64,000 bases of DNA from Bacteroidales bacterium. GTDB taxonomy: Bacteria; Bacteroidota; Bacteroidia; Bacteroidales; F082. The notes under the pieces are model-generated. The model worked only from the letters and a program-made list of their open reading frames with translations. It made no database searches and was not told the DNA's origin. Position 1 is the stretch's first letter, and each line of letters starts with the position of its first letter. Location of the stretch: NCBI GenBank assembly GCA_023229135.1, contig JALNZT010000010.1:50718-114717 (forward strand). The letters are read 5' to 3'. The translations under genes and the position numbers were made by a program. Shown piece by piece: positions 1 through 11,500 of the stretch.

Positions 1-383
1 TGGATCGGTTGGTGGGCTGAGGTTAGTTTTTGGTTTTTACGTGATTTAAATGGGATTTAAATCATGGCAAAAGTTACCTGCTTTTCGATGATGACGAGCG
101 CATTAAAATTTCACGTCCTATTTTTTGAATAGACCTTATAGGAGTTTCGGCTAGGTCTTCGCTAGTTCACCTATAGTGTTATTAGGGTCTAAGCCTTGTA
201 AACACTGGGCTTTTAGTGGAATTGCATACACGTTGCATACAGGAATACTTTTTGAAAGCCCTATGAGCGCTTGAGACTTTTAATGATTTTGCTTCGGGAC
301 TTGTAATATGAGAAATTTGGAAGCTTTTTTGTTCACGCCGAATCGTTCCTCTCGGCACTAAATCCCAAAATCACTTTGCGTGC
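1..383. other. Gene-free left edge
   Basis: No open frame of useful length is seen on either strand. The stretch holds an inverted repeat AGACCT (131-136) with AGGTCT (153-158), a close direct repeat of TTGCATACA-like sequence near 225-240, and the 11-mer TAAGCCTTGTA (190-200) that recurs in another gene-free stretch at 27198. It lies downstream of the response regulator gene and may be a decayed element or 3' flank. No function is assigned. Confidence 0.5.
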
Positions 384-1115
384 TTACATAAAAAGATAAC
401 GTTTACTACGCGAGACAGGCAAAAGATGCCCCGATGAGAGTTCTGCAGTTGAATCTGTCCGATTATAGCTATTAATATACTGACTATTTACCAGGTATTT
501 TTTATTAATTCGCAAAAAGCCATGTTTTTGTAATTCTTCCTCAAAATACAAAAGCCCCTGAGAAGTAGTAATACTAGCTACATCTTCCTTTTTAAGGTAG
601 AAAATTTTCGTGTAGCTTTCATCTGCCTCCAGAAAAAGGATGTCGGCAATTATAAGGTATTGAATAGCTTTCTTTTCTCTTATGGCAAGCGTTTGATGTG
701 TAAATTGATGCATATTTGCAAGCAATTCTTTCACCTCTACGGCAGGATGTCGTTCTTCGAGCCTGTCAATTGCCTCGCGTAGATCAGGCTTCGTAATTGG
801 TTTCAGTAGAAAATGTAGCGCGTTAACCTGGAAAGCCTGCGCAGCCCAATTTGTATAGGCTGTTGTAAAAATCAGCCGGGTTCGGCTCAGGTTTAACTGG
901 CCAATCACATCAAAAGCATTCATATCCCCCAAATCAATATCCATAAAAACAACATCAGGAGCAAGCAAGGGCAATTGCTGCAGTGCTTCTTCTCCACTGC
1001 AGCAGGTTTTGAGCAGTTTTATCTCGGGGAAACCATTTTGAAGCAGTTCGGTCAGGTGTTCTCTGTACATAGCTTCATCCTCAATAATTACAGCTGAATA
1101 GGTTTTCATTTGCAA
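384..1115 (-). CDS. LytTR-family response regulator
   Basis: DNA-binding response regulator. Residues 1-120 form a CheY-like receiver: acidic pair in VIIEDE (about 10-14), phosphoacceptor Asp59 in VVFMDID, and the conserved Lys in LLKPI. Residues 140-243 form a LytTR DNA-binding domain (EADESYTKIFY, then FLRINKKYLVN). The 243-residue length is normal for the AlgR/LytR class. It begins 7 nt after the stop of the sensor kinase gene on the same strand, so the two are almost certainly co-transcribed and form one phosphorelay. The start could be Met1 or Met3, six bases apart. Which genes it controls is not visible; the large secreted-protein locus is divergently transcribed just beyond the kinase and is a reasonable candidate target (inference). 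Confidence 0.9.
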   Translation of the reverse strand: MQMKTYSAVIIEDEAMYREHLTELLQNGFPEIKLLKTCCSGEEALQQLPLLAPDVVFMDIDLGDMNAFDVIGQLNLSRTRLIFTTAYTNWAAQAFQVNALHFLLKPITKPDLREAIDRLEERHPAVEVKELLANMHQFTHQTLAIREKKAIQYLIIADILFLEADESYTKIFYLKKEDVASITTSQGLLYFEEELQKHGFLRINKKYLVNSQYINSYNRTDSTAELSSGHLLPVSRSKRYLFM

Positions 1116-1121
1116 TTGGTT

Positions 1122-4028
1122 TTATGTTTTCTTTAAATCAAGAATTATCAAACATTGAAAGCTTTTTGCCATTTTGTTTACAACAATTTCCGAGCGGCCT
1201 CCGATTATTCGCAATCTATCCTCGATGATTTTTAGCGACAAATGATTGCCATCAATAGATAGCCGTTCCAACTCAGGCAAACTATTTACAACGGATATCG
1301 ATAGTAAATCATCTTCACAATTTATGATGACATTAACCCTCAGACCCGCTTCTGTATTTGGATTCGCTCCATATTTAATGGCATTTTCAATGACCGGCTG
1401 AATTAGAAACGGTAAAATCATGATTTGCCGGGTATCTATATCACTTTGTAGGTTTATATCAAGTGTGACTTTATCGGAATTTCGCTGCACTAACGCAACG
1501 TAAGCCTGAATCAGCTCCAGCTCTTCCTGCAAAGCAACGAACTCCTCCCGCAGAAAATGCATATTTTTTTGAAGAAAGCGTACCAGTAGCATGCTAAAAT
1601 CAGAAGCCTCTTGATTAAATCCTTTTTGATTGAGCAGCACTATTTTGGCTACATTATTGGTCAAAAAATGATGATCCATCTGCACACTTAACGCTAAACT
1701 TCTTAGCCGGGTAAGCTCGATTTGGTTTTGTTGCCTATTTCGTTGATTTTTCAAAAACAGCGTCATGATAAAAAATAGCAACCCCAATATAATGACAAGC
1801 ACAAATGCTACAAACCACCACTTTAACCAAAACGGGTACAATACCGTAACTCTAACAAGCGCAATTGGCACCTGCTCGAAGGATTCGCTGCGGGTCGCGC
1901 GCACCTGCAATTTATATTGGCCTGGCTTTAAATTATCAAAATGGAGTTTATACTCATCAATTAGTGGTATCCAATTGTTAGACCTACCCTCCAGCATATA
2001 TTCAAAGCGCAAGGATTCGGGAAAATCCAGATCAACTGCTTCAAAAGCAAATTCCAGGTTATTGTATTCGTAGGCCACAACGATTTGCACTGTATCGTGG
2101 AAAAACAGGCTATCGGTATAGGAAACATTAATGGCAACAGCCTCTAGCATTTTCGCTTTAGGTAGTTTTTCAGGGATTAACAGCTTTTCAGGTTCAATCT
2201 GAACAACATGCTCTACTGTGGGCAACCAAAGATGACCGTTGTTATCTCTATAAAAGGAGTTCTGGCCTGGCTCTAATGGTTCATAACCAGCACTTTCATT
2301 ATAAGCCAACAGATAATGTGGAATGCCTTTGTAATATTTATCCAAGTCGATAGTAAACAAGGTTGACGAGCCTGCAATAAGAAGCCGATTATCGTTGGCT
2401 ATCTCAATAGTTAGCAGGTTTTCATCTATCAAATCAGGCAACACTTGCATTAGTGAATCATCGCGGTAAGCATATAAACCCTGATCAGTAGCCAGCCAGA
2501 TTGTTTCAGCAACGTCCGCAACCAGATCGCTCACCCGAAATGTATTTTTTGTGAGAAGACGCGCATTGTCTGTATCAGGGTCATACACAGCAAAGCCCTT
2601 CGACATGGCCAGGTAATAAAGTCCCTGATAGGGCAAGATGCTGAGGATAGTTTGGTAAGGCCCTATTTCCGTTGTTTGAAAACACAACTCGGCCTGGTAA
2701 GTTGAATCAATCCGATATAATAAATTCATACTTGCTGCCAGAACTCGCTTACGATCGTGGTCAACGGCTAGATTCAGTGTGGGCTTTTTCAGTGCAATTT
2801 CCTGTACATATTTACCGGTTTGCCTGTAAACAGAAAGCCCAAATTGAGATGGGAAAAGGATTTCATTTTCAAGGCCAATTACCGGACAATTATAAAAAAG
2901 AGCAGCCTTTGGTTCTGTTGAATTATTCAGTTTTTCGCCATCATATAGCTGAACACCTTTATTGTTGAATCCGGCAAACCATATCCTACCTGCCGAATCG
3001 GGTAAGACCGACCACACATCTGCCGGGAAACCATCAGACGCTCGATAATAGGTAAAGCCCGGAATTTCAAGTTTAAAAAAGCCATTGTCAGTACCCTGCC
3101 ACCAATAGTTTTTGTCGGGATAAAATTCGTGTGCTGACCCTGATAATGTTGCCAGCTTTTTTTGTTTGCCTCCGCCAAGTCGGTGCAGTCCCAGATCGAT
3201 ATCAAGCATATTTACTGTATTATCTGGTTTGAAAATAAAAAACTGACCTGATTTCAAAGTGAAACCATTGTCGGTTTTAAGAACTGTATCCACAGGAAAG
3301 CCCTCCTCAAGATTAAGCTTTACAAGCATCTCTGCCGTATCAGTCAGACTATTTTTAGATTTTCCAAAATAGAGATGATTATTCCAGATGCTTACCAAAT
3401 CCAGGGCAATATCAATTTCCGCCAGGGTAATTTTTCGCGCACCAAAATCCCTGAGTGATGCCACGACCATTCTTTCAGATGTCCAAAGCAGCGCACTATC
3501 CTGAAAAAACAAAGCATTGCTCAGTATATCAAGACTATCCTTTGTAAAAACCTTGTGATTAAATCTCTTCTTTCTTATGTCGAAAAGATACCAGGCATTT
3601 TTATTCGTTTCGTTATTAGGCCTGTTGATATCTCTCAGAAAAAATAAATCTTTATAGCTGTAAAAGCGTGAATAATACATCCCAAAAGGAGGGGCACTAA
3701 AATAATTCGTTATCTTGCTGTTGACCATGAAATCGATGCCATCGCGGGTAGCAATCCAAAGCGTATCATCTTTATCAATTGTGCCAAAAACCACATTAGA
3801 TTGAAGCCCGTCGTTCCGGGTATAATTAAAAAATCTTTTTCCGTTGAAACGGCTAAACCCACCATAGGTACTCAGCAACAAAGCCCCATCAACAGCTCTA
3901 TTGGTCATGATTACCTGATTTTGACCTAAGGCGGAATTGCGCGTATTGTAATGCTTTAGCGCAATGGATTGCGAAACAAGCTCACCCACGACGAATAGGA
4001 TTAAAAATATGACAAGAAAATACCGCAT
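1122..4028 (-). CDS. Propeller-type LytS-like sensor histidine kinase
   Basis: Membrane sensor kinase of 968 residues. It has an N-terminal signal peptide (MRYFLVIFLILFVVGELVSQ) and a long periplasmic region of two-component-regulator propeller repeats, with blades such as TLWIATRDGIDF and RIWFAGFNNKGVQLYDG. A Y_Y_Y-type beta sandwich follows (about 640-725), then one transmembrane helix near 735-760. The cytoplasmic part is a His_kinase/HATPase module with MDHHFLTNN near residue 785, in the place of the usual NPHFLFN H-box, and the N-box ILPFLIQPVIENAIKYG. The family senses an extracytoplasmic ligand, often a polymer, and phosphorylates a LytTR partner, which here is the next gene downstream. 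It lacks the fused AraC and receiver domains of the Bacteroides hybrid systems, so it is a classical split pair. The ligand is not predictable. Confidence 0.88.
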   Translation of the reverse strand: MRYFLVIFLILFVVGELVSQSIALKHYNTRNSALGQNQVIMTNRAVDGALLLSTYGGFSRFNGKRFFNYTRNDGLQSNVVFGTIDKDDTLWIATRDGIDFMVNSKITNYFSAPPFGMYYSRFYSYKDLFFLRDINRPNNETNKNAWYLFDIRKKRFNHKVFTKDSLDILSNALFFQDSALLWTSERMVVASLRDFGARKITLAEIDIALDLVSIWNNHLYFGKSKNSLTDTAEMLVKLNLEEGFPVDTVLKTDNGFTLKSGQFFIFKPDNTVNMLDIDLGLHRLGGGKQKKLATLSGSAHEFYPDKNYWWQGTDNGFFKLEIPGFTYYRASDGFPADVWSVLPDSAGRIWFAGFNNKGVQLYDGEKLNNSTEPKAALFYNCPVIGLENEILFPSQFGLSVYRQTGKYVQEIALKKPTLNLAVDHDRKRVLAASMNLLYRIDSTYQAELCFQTTEIGPYQTILSILPYQGLYYLAMSKGFAVYDPDTDNARLLTKNTFRVSDLVADVAETIWLATDQGLYAYRDDSLMQVLPDLIDENLLTIEIANDNRLLIAGSSTLFTIDLDKYYKGIPHYLLAYNESAGYEPLEPGQNSFYRDNNGHLWLPTVEHVVQIEPEKLLIPEKLPKAKMLEAVAINVSYTDSLFFHDTVQIVVAYEYNNLEFAFEAVDLDFPESLRFEYMLEGRSNNWIPLIDEYKLHFDNLKPGQYKLQVRATRSESFEQVPIALVRVTVLYPFWLKWWFVAFVLVIILGLLFFIMTLFLKNQRNRQQNQIELTRLRSLALSVQMDHHFLTNNVAKIVLLNQKGFNQEASDFSMLLVRFLQKNMHFLREEFVALQEELELIQAYVALVQRNSDKVTLDINLQSDIDTRQIMILPFLIQPVIENAIKYGANPNTEAGLRVNVIINCEDDLLSISVVNSLPELERLSIDGNHLSLKIIEDRLRIIGGRSEIVVNKMAKSFQCLIILDLKKT

Positions 4029-4166
4029 GGCGATTGGTTTTGTGGCTGCAAGTTAATTAGTTTTTCCATATCCAAGCACTTCAAATCATTTTTAGTCTCA
4101 TTACAACTGTTAAAAACGACACTTTAACCGGCTAAAGGTGCAGTTAGTGAAACAAAGCAGAAATAA

Positions 4167-4198
4167 TTAGAAGGAGAATGTGAGAGGAGTTACATTTG
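4167..4198 (+). promoter_or_regulatory. Putative Bacteroidetes promoter for the first protease gene
   Basis: TACATTTG at 4191-4198 matches the Bacteroidetes -7 consensus TAnnTTTG. TTAG lies 20 nt upstream (4167-4170) as a weak -33 element. Transcription would begin near 4205, which leaves the ATG at 4218 almost leaderless and favours the ATG at 4257. Confidence 0.45.
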
Positions 4199-4256
4199 AG
4201 GAATTTCTTAAGCAGTTATGCAGATTTCAAAACACAACTATCCTAAAGTCATCATT

Positions 4257-7200
4257 ATGAAAAATTTAGTTCTTATTTTTAGTTTTTTCTGCCTTACAAT
4301 ATCTCTTTCCGCACAAGAACAACAGCTTTTATTAGACGCTGATTCCGTAATACGCCAAAACCCGCGTATGGCGCAGATGATGTTTGAGCCTGGCGAGGTT
4401 TTAGTTCGTTTTGCAGATGAGGTTCAAATCAACATCAACAAAGCAAACGGAGTGGTTAAAACTAGTATCACATCCATTGATGCACTTTTTGAAGCCTATG
4501 AGGTAAACGAAGCAGTGCAATTGTTTCCCAGTGAAGTGCGAAAATCGGAAAAAAAGTTTATTACTACTTTTAGCGGACAGGTGATTGAAGTGCCTAATTT
4601 GCATAACGTTTACAGGCTCTTTGCGACAAAAGATATTTTTGACCAAACCAAACTTATTGAGAAGTTGGATTCTTTGGACTATGTAGTTTATGCTGAGCCA
4701 AATTACATTCAAAGCATCGTTAACGATAAGCCGATGAGTCCGGAGATGAATGAGGCGGAAATGTTGGCGTGGCTGGAAGGGGGCAATCGACAAAATTCTT
4801 CAAAAAACAATAAAACTGTTGTTCCAAATGATCCACTTTACGATCAACAATGGCATATCCCTGCTGTACATGCTGATCTGGTTTGGGATACTGTGCAAGG
4901 GGCTGACTCGACACAAATAATCGCTATTCTGGATACAGGTGTAGATTGGGCGCATCCTGACTTACAGAATAAGATTTGGACAAATACGGGTGAAATTCCG
5001 GATAATGGAATTGACGATGATGGCAACGGAAAAATAGATGACATCAGGGGATGGGATTGGATCAATAACGACAACAACCCAACTGATGACAATAGCCACG
5101 GAACACATGTAGCAGGAATAGCTGCTGCCGAAGCCAACAACGAAATTGGTATTAGTGGCGTAAGCAATGGTGCTAAAATAATGCCATTGAAGGTTTTTCA
5201 GAGCAGTGGAAGAGGCAATTCGGCCAATATAGCACAAGGTATTGTTTATGCTTTTCAAAAAGGCGCTACTGTTATAAACATGAGTTTTGGTTCTTATGCG
5301 AGGTCGTTGGCAATGGAAGATGCATTGGTAAATGCCTATTCAACTACTGTGCTTGTTGCTGCAGCAGGAAATGATGGTATTGATGTTGACCAATGTATTC
5401 CATCCGGGCCTTTTTATCCGGCTGCCTTATCATACATTTTAGGTGTTCAAGCTCCAGATGGTGCATTCTCAAACACCGATTGTAATGGACCAACTTTTAG
5501 TGCGCATCCCGATTTATTAAACTACGAAATGAAAGCACCTGGCACAAACATCTTGAGTACAATACCAAATGGAAATTATCGAGTATATCAAGGCACCTCG
5601 ATGGCTGCACCTATTTTATCGGGTGCATTGGCAATGTACCGCCCGCTTAGAAGTAATGAAAGCATGGAGTTGATGTGGGTTAAACTAATACAAAGCACCT
5701 ATAATTATATAAACATTTTCGAAGCATTGAATAAAGTCCCTATACCTGAAGTCAGGATGATTTCACAAACGATGATTGACACGATGCCTGACTGTGATAA
5801 TGATAGCCGTGTTGATGCTGGTGAAACTATCAAGTTTTGGTTTACTGCCCGTAATACCGGTGGGCAATGTGATAGCACCTGGTTCAAAATTCGTTTTCAT
5901 GAATTTGAAGATACTACAACAGCTCAAATTATCAAACCCACCTCCTATATCGGTTCAATGAGCGCGTATGCTACCAGAACTAGTCAATATGACCCCATGG
6001 TAATCAAAATAAATGAAAATGTAGCCCACGACCGGGATATTGTTTTTGATTTATTGTCTTGGTATCGCGGCAGTAGTGATACATTAGTTCAAACAACTAT
6101 TCTAACTGTTGAGAATGGAGAAGAATTGATAGGAGTGCTAGACTCAGCAAAAACTTTGTTTCCTAATCGATTATATATTTTACGCAATAGTTTTAAAGTT
6201 GGCACTAATGGTATTCTTACAATTAGACCAGGTGCTAAATTATTGGTTTATGGTGGGTATACTATTCCAGTTAATGGTAAGGTAATAGCAGATGGCAAAG
6301 CAGATAGTCTGATACATATTATAGGATATGATTGGGGAGCCGGGACGGTTTTTAAATACAGAAATAGTAATTCAATAAAAAATAGAGTTTCGTTTTGTAG
6401 GTTCGAAAACCTCAGCTGGCCGCTAAGTTCGGACAATTACATGAATCCTGCAAGTGTGTATAATTGTGTATTTATAAACGTCAATAATATTGGCGTGGTT
6501 GATTCAGTAGTGAATAATTTGTATTATTCGCTTCCATCTGAAGCAATATACGATTCAAAATCTCATTTTGTATATAGGAATAATTTTATCTCAAATAGCT
6601 CAGGATCAAACTATCCTTCATATCCGTCTTATGGTTCAAACAATTTCATAGAGAATAATTTCATTAACTTTATAATGCCTCCTGTTCAATATACTAATTC
6701 TAACATTGAACATAGAAATAACTGGATTAATAAAAAAAATACAGAAATTATTTATCAAACAAATTATCAAAGTATTGCAGATTTTCAAGAAATTAAATAT
6801 CAATATTGGGGAACATCAGATTCAGAAAAGATTGATGATATGATATATGATTTCATGGAAAACTCGTTGATACCAAGAGCTGTTTTTGTTCCATTTGAAT
6901 CAGCCGCAATTGACTCATGCCATGCAATTACTTGGAAAGTCCTCGTCAACGGTACCGATGCCCAAGATGAATACGTCGAGCCAGTAGGTGTTGGTCCCCA
7001 GCGCTTTGATGTGTATTTTAATCACGAAATGGACACAAGCTTCACGCCACAATTGACTTTTGGTGTGAGGTATCCTTATACCCAACAAAGCGTATCAGAT
7101 TCTGCGCGCTGGGATAGCGAACACAAGATTTTTACGGCGTATAAAAATATGCAAATCTATACTGGTGATGGTATCAACCGCATCCGGGTTGCCGGAGCAC

Positions 7201-8381
7201 GTGACTTGGAAGGTTGGGAAATCCCTGTTGAAGATATGCGCTTTGAGTTTTTAGTTGATGCTGCCGGTTCAGCCTCCACAGATTTTATGGCCACTCCCGG
7301 CATTGGAAAAGTTGCGCTTGAATGGCACGAACCAGATGATTTGCCCACGCTTTTAGGCTATAATATGTATCGCTTCCATCATATTACAGATACTACTTTT
7401 AGTGATACTACACTGGTCAACACGAACCTTGTTAATGACACCCTTTTCACAGATTTTAGTGTTAATCCATTGCAGAGATACTACTATATGTATAAGATAG
7501 TGCGGACTGACTTCACTGAATCTGATTTTTCAAAAGTTGTGAACGCCACTGTTTTAACTGCCTCTCCTGGAGATGCCAATGGCGACCTGATAGTAAATGT
7601 GCAGGACATCATTTCTATAGTAGGCCATATTCTCAATCAAAACCCACAGCCGTTTCTTTCAGAAGCCGCCGATGTGAACGAAGACGGCTTTATCAACTTA
7701 TTAGACATCATCGGTGTTGTCAATATCATCATGGGAGCTGACAAACAGCCTTTATTCAGTGAGCCTGCTTATGCCTACCTCGACCCTGAAACCATTCGCT
7801 TTAAAAGTGATGGAACGCTTAGTGGTTTTCAGTTTCAGCTAATAGGACCGCAGATAGATCAGCTTGAGCTTAGGTCGTTATTACCTGGCTTTGAATACAT
7901 CAAGTATTTAAGCGATGACACTTTAACAGGCGTGATTTTCAGTCTTGATAACAAACTGATTCCAGAAGGCGAAGTTAACTTGTTTGACATCAAACATCAT
8001 CCTGGCACCCTGGCCTGGGGACAACTCTTCGCCGGCAACAGCAAAGGAGACTATGTCCCTGTATATAAAGACGCAACCAGCCTGCCGGAGGATTACCGTT
8101 ACAACTTTGTGCTTTATCCAAATCCGAGTGATGGGGCTGTCACGCTCTCATTATCGCTGCCTGAAAGCTCAGACATAGAAATAGCTGTTTTTAACACTTT
8201 AGGACAGCTTATCTATCAGGAAAATCAGAAAAACTTAAGGAAAGGTGATCATAAGCTGCAATTTAACATAAGTAATCAATCTAATTCTAAGGGCTTACAA
8301 TTTGTAAGCATAAATTATCGATCAGCTAACAGTCCGAATAAAACAACTTTCCGAAAAGTTTTAAAAATAATCATTCAATAA
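4257..8381 (+). CDS. Secreted subtilisin-like (S8) protease with dockerin-like module and T9SS sorting domain
   Basis: Multidomain secreted serine protease. The ATG at 4257 is chosen because it starts directly at a signal peptide (MKNLVLIFSFFCLTISLSAQ); an in-frame ATG at 4218 would add 13 hydrophilic residues. Numbered from 4218, a propeptide precedes the S8 domain with Asp239 (ILDTGVD), His294 (NSHGTHVAG), the oxyanion Asn in AAAGND and Ser461 (GTSMAAP). Next come a beta-sandwich, a right-handed beta-helix-like stretch (about 640-890), an Ig-like domain, a fibronectin III-like domain, and a type I dockerin-like pair at about 1118-1172 (DANGD and DVNEDG calcium loops). The C-terminal sorting domain starts at YPNPSDG. 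The catalytic triad is complete, so an active extracellular endopeptidase is expected. The next gene is a full-length paralogue with the same architecture. Confidence 0.9.
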   Translation: MKNLVLIFSFFCLTISLSAQEQQLLLDADSVIRQNPRMAQMMFEPGEVLVRFADEVQININKANGVVKTSITSIDALFEAYEVNEAVQLFPSEVRKSEKKFITTFSGQVIEVPNLHNVYRLFATKDIFDQTKLIEKLDSLDYVVYAEPNYIQSIVNDKPMSPEMNEAEMLAWLEGGNRQNSSKNNKTVVPNDPLYDQQWHIPAVHADLVWDTVQGADSTQIIAILDTGVDWAHPDLQNKIWTNTGEIPDNGIDDDGNGKIDDIRGWDWINNDNNPTDDNSHGTHVAGIAAAEANNEIGISGVSNGAKIMPLKVFQSSGRGNSANIAQGIVYAFQKGATVINMSFGSYARSLAMEDALVNAYSTTVLVAAAGNDGIDVDQCIPSGPFYPAALSYILGVQAPDGAFSNTDCNGPTFSAHPDLLNYEMKAPGTNILSTIPNGNYRVYQGTSMAAPILSGALAMYRPLRSNESMELMWVKLIQSTYNYINIFEALNKVPIPEVRMISQTMIDTMPDCDNDSRVDAGETIKFWFTARNTGGQCDSTWFKIRFHEFEDTTTAQIIKPTSYIGSMSAYATRTSQYDPMVIKINENVAHDRDIVFDLLSWYRGSSDTLVQTTILTVENGEELIGVLDSAKTLFPNRLYILRNSFKVGTNGILTIRPGAKLLVYGGYTIPVNGKVIADGKADSLIHIIGYDWGAGTVFKYRNSNSIKNRVSFCRFENLSWPLSSDNYMNPASVYNCVFINVNNIGVVDSVVNNLYYSLPSEAIYDSKSHFVYRNNFISNSSGSNYPSYPSYGSNNFIENNFINFIMPPVQYTNSNIEHRNNWINKKNTEIIYQTNYQSIADFQEIKYQYWGTSDSEKIDDMIYDFMENSLIPRAVFVPFESAAIDSCHAITWKVLVNGTDAQDEYVEPVGVGPQRFDVYFNHEMDTSFTPQLTFGVRYPYTQQSVSDSARWDSEHKIFTAYKNMQIYTGDGINRIRVAGARDLEGWEIPVEDMRFEFLVDAAGSASTDFMATPGIGKVALEWHEPDDLPTLLGYNMYRFHHITDTTFSDTTLVNTNLVNDTLFTDFSVNPLQRYYYMYKIVRTDFTESDFSKVVNATVLTASPGDANGDLIVNVQDIISIVGHILNQNPQPFLSEAADVNEDGFINLLDIIGVVNIIMGADKQPLFSEPAYAYLDPETIRFKSDGTLSGFQFQLIGPQIDQLELRSLLPGFEYIKYLSDDTLTGVIFSLDNKLIPEGEVNLFDIKHHPGTLAWGQLFAGNSKGDYVPVYKDATSLPEDYRYNFVLYPNPSDGAVTLSLSLPESSDIEIAVFNTLGQLIYQENQKNLRKGDHKLQFNISNQSNSKGLQFVSINYRSANSPNKTTFRKVLKIIIQ

Positions 8382-8518
8382 GGTGAATCTAATAAAGCCT
8401 TAAACCTTAAAATAGATGAACTAAAACGTTTAACTAATAAAAGCACCGTTTAATAATCCGACATGAACTTTGAAATTATATTGTTCATATTTGGATAAAT
8501 TTTTAACACGTTTGGGTT

Positions 8519-11500
8519 ATGAAAAAAATTCTTCTTTCAATTATCTTTCTTCTTTTGATAAATACGGTTAATAGCCAGGATTTTATCAGTCCTCTAAATC
8601 ATACTGATGATTTAAAATATAAGGCCGGGGAATTATTGGTTAAATTCAAATCTGATGTGAGACTAGCTCCTGATCAAAAAGGTCAGTTTGAACGGAGTGG
8701 AATCCAAGCAATTGATAAGCTTGCAGACCATTTTCAGGTTACAACATTTCACAAAGTTTTCAAAGGTGCAGAACGAAACCAGAAAAGGCATGATATTACT
8801 TTTCCGGATGGCACCAAGAAACAAACTCCCGAACTGTTTAACATCTACCTTATCAAATATGATGAAAAATATCCTGTAGCTGAAATTATTGAAGCCTTTA
8901 ATCAACTGGAGGAAGTGGAATATGCAGAAGGTAATGGCGAAGCCTATATCAATGAAGTTTTCCCGATATCAGATCCGATAGATGAAGCAGCTTTAACTAC
9001 CTATAATTCTGACAAAAATCATAGCTCAGAAATAATTATTCCAGACGACCCCTATTACAATGAACAGTGGTATTTGCCTCATATAAAAGCAGATTCGTTG
9101 TGGATGACAACTACTGGCGACACGAATCAAATAATTGCAATTTTAGATACTGGGGTTGACTATTTGCATCCTGACCTTGTTAACAAGATCTGGATCAATC
9201 ACAATGAGATACCTAATAATGGCATCGATGATGACAATAATGGTTTTATAGATGATTATATGGGCTGGGATTTCGTTAATGAAGATAATGATCCAAGGGA
9301 CGATAATAGTCATGGTACCCATTGTGCAGGAATAGCAGGCGCAGAAACCAACAACGGGATAGGAATAGCCGGAACAAGTTGGGGGGTAAAGATTATGCCT
9401 GTTAAAGTTTTCCAAAGTAATGGGATAGGTTATTTTTCTCATATTGCGCAAGGGTTTTGGTATGCTGCTCAAAATGGTGCTACAATTTATAGTAACTCCT
9501 GGTCTAGTGGGGGCGAATCGCTAGCTATACGAGATGCAATGGAATACGCTTATGCATATGGAATTATAGTTGCCGCCGCAGGAAACATGAACTATAAAAC
9601 TGATTTACCTTTTCCTCCATGGCCTCCCTATCAACCAAATTATCCTGCCTGTTATAACTGGGTATTAGGAGTAGAAGCAACTTTACCGGATAAACAAAAC
9701 GCCTGGTTTTCCAATTTTGACCCAACAGGACCGATTATTTCTGACAGCAGACCTTATGGAGGTATGTACTGGAACGATTACGATTATAATTATGAATTGC
9801 GTGTGCCAGGTGTAGGCTTTATGAGTACAGTGCCTAATGGTCAATACAGGGCTTATAGTGGCACTTCCATGGCCTGCCCTTTAGCAGCAGGAGCTATTGC
9901 ACTGATGAAAAGCTATAAGCCCGAACTTAGTAATGAACAAGTTTTTGCTAAACTGATACAGCCTGTCAAGCTTGATCTTTTTCAGGCAGGCGTGATGGAT
10001 ATTCAAAAAAGTACGTTTATCGATCCGCCGGCAGATCTTTATTATGTATCTCATAAAATTATTGATTCGCTATATGATGGGGATAGAGACGGGCGCCCCG
10101 ATGCCGGTGAAACTATAGACATCTATATCAGGTTAAAAAACGCAGGGGGGTTATCAGACAGTGTTTTTGCCAGCCTCCGCTTTACAGAATTTGAAGACAC
10201 AACAACAGCTCAAATTCTTAAAAACAGATGTTATCTGGGGTCAATTTCAGCGTATGCCACAAATACAAGTTTTGATCCAATAAGGGTTAAAATCGACAGC
10301 AATGTTGTCAATGCAAGAATCATTTCTTTTGAGCTGTTATTTTGGGAAAAAGGCTCTGCAGACACCCTATATAAAAATATTACTATTACCATAGAACACG
10401 GTGTTGAAATTAAAGGCACATATGAGACTTTACATCTATCTGGTGACGCTTATTATCTTGTAACAGAAGTCGCTGTAATTGATAGTTTAATCATAGATCC
10501 TGGCGTGACGGTAAGGTTTTCAAATGGAAATTTTATTATGATCACCCAATACCTTTCAGCTATTGGCAATGCTGACAGTTTAATCACTTTCAAAGGTGCA
10601 GAAGGCTCCTTCCTAAAATCCATAATTATGGCTAAAAACGCCTACTCTGAATTTGAGTACTGCAAATTCACAGAAGCATGGAGTAAGTGTAATGATATGA
10701 TGCTGGTAAACCCAACAAAAATTAAGAATAGTATTTTCACTTTAAGTGAACATGCCAGATTATTCACTGTAAAGCCTGGCGGAGAATATTCTTATAATGT
10801 AATACATAACAACGGAGCTCCCCATTGTGGGTATATGATTGAAATGTGGGATCTTGGTGTTTTTGAGTATAATGTTATTTCGGGGAATACCACAAATGGA
10901 ATTTCGCCATTTGCTTTTGTTGGGCATCACTTGCCTTATCCTCAATGCATGAACTATGTTAAGAATAACTTATTTTTTAATAATGATATGGACATGGCTG
11001 TTTCAGGCCATAATGGCTGGCCTATGGGAATTTATAAAATATCGGAAAATTACTGGGGTACAACCGACATAACAAAAATAAAATCAAACATATTAGACTT
11101 TTATGAAGACCAATCCAGACCAGTTCTAGAGCCGGAAACTATTCTAGAAACACCCCCAGCAGAAGCTCACGGTATAGTGTGGAAAGTTCAACTCAATGGC
11201 CAAAACCCACAGGAAGAGATAATGGAACCAATCGGCCCGGGTTCGCTAAAGTTTGATGTGTATTTTAACAGACCTATGGATACCACTTTTACACCATTTC
11301 TCACTTTTGGCGTACGTTACCCATTTACACAAAACATCGTAATGGACTCTGCCAGCTGGAATGCTGATTCTACGATTTGGACAGCGTATCATCAGGTTGA
11401 TATTTCAACCGGAGATGGCGAAAACACTATCCGTGTGGCACACGCAAAAGATACTGATCATTTTGATATTCCTATCGAACGAAGCCGATTTAGCTTTGTA

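Noticed and set aside
4401..5258. Several 60-130-codon minus-strand frames within the first protease gene
   Set aside because: They are antisense shadows of a gene with clear domains, and none shows a motif.
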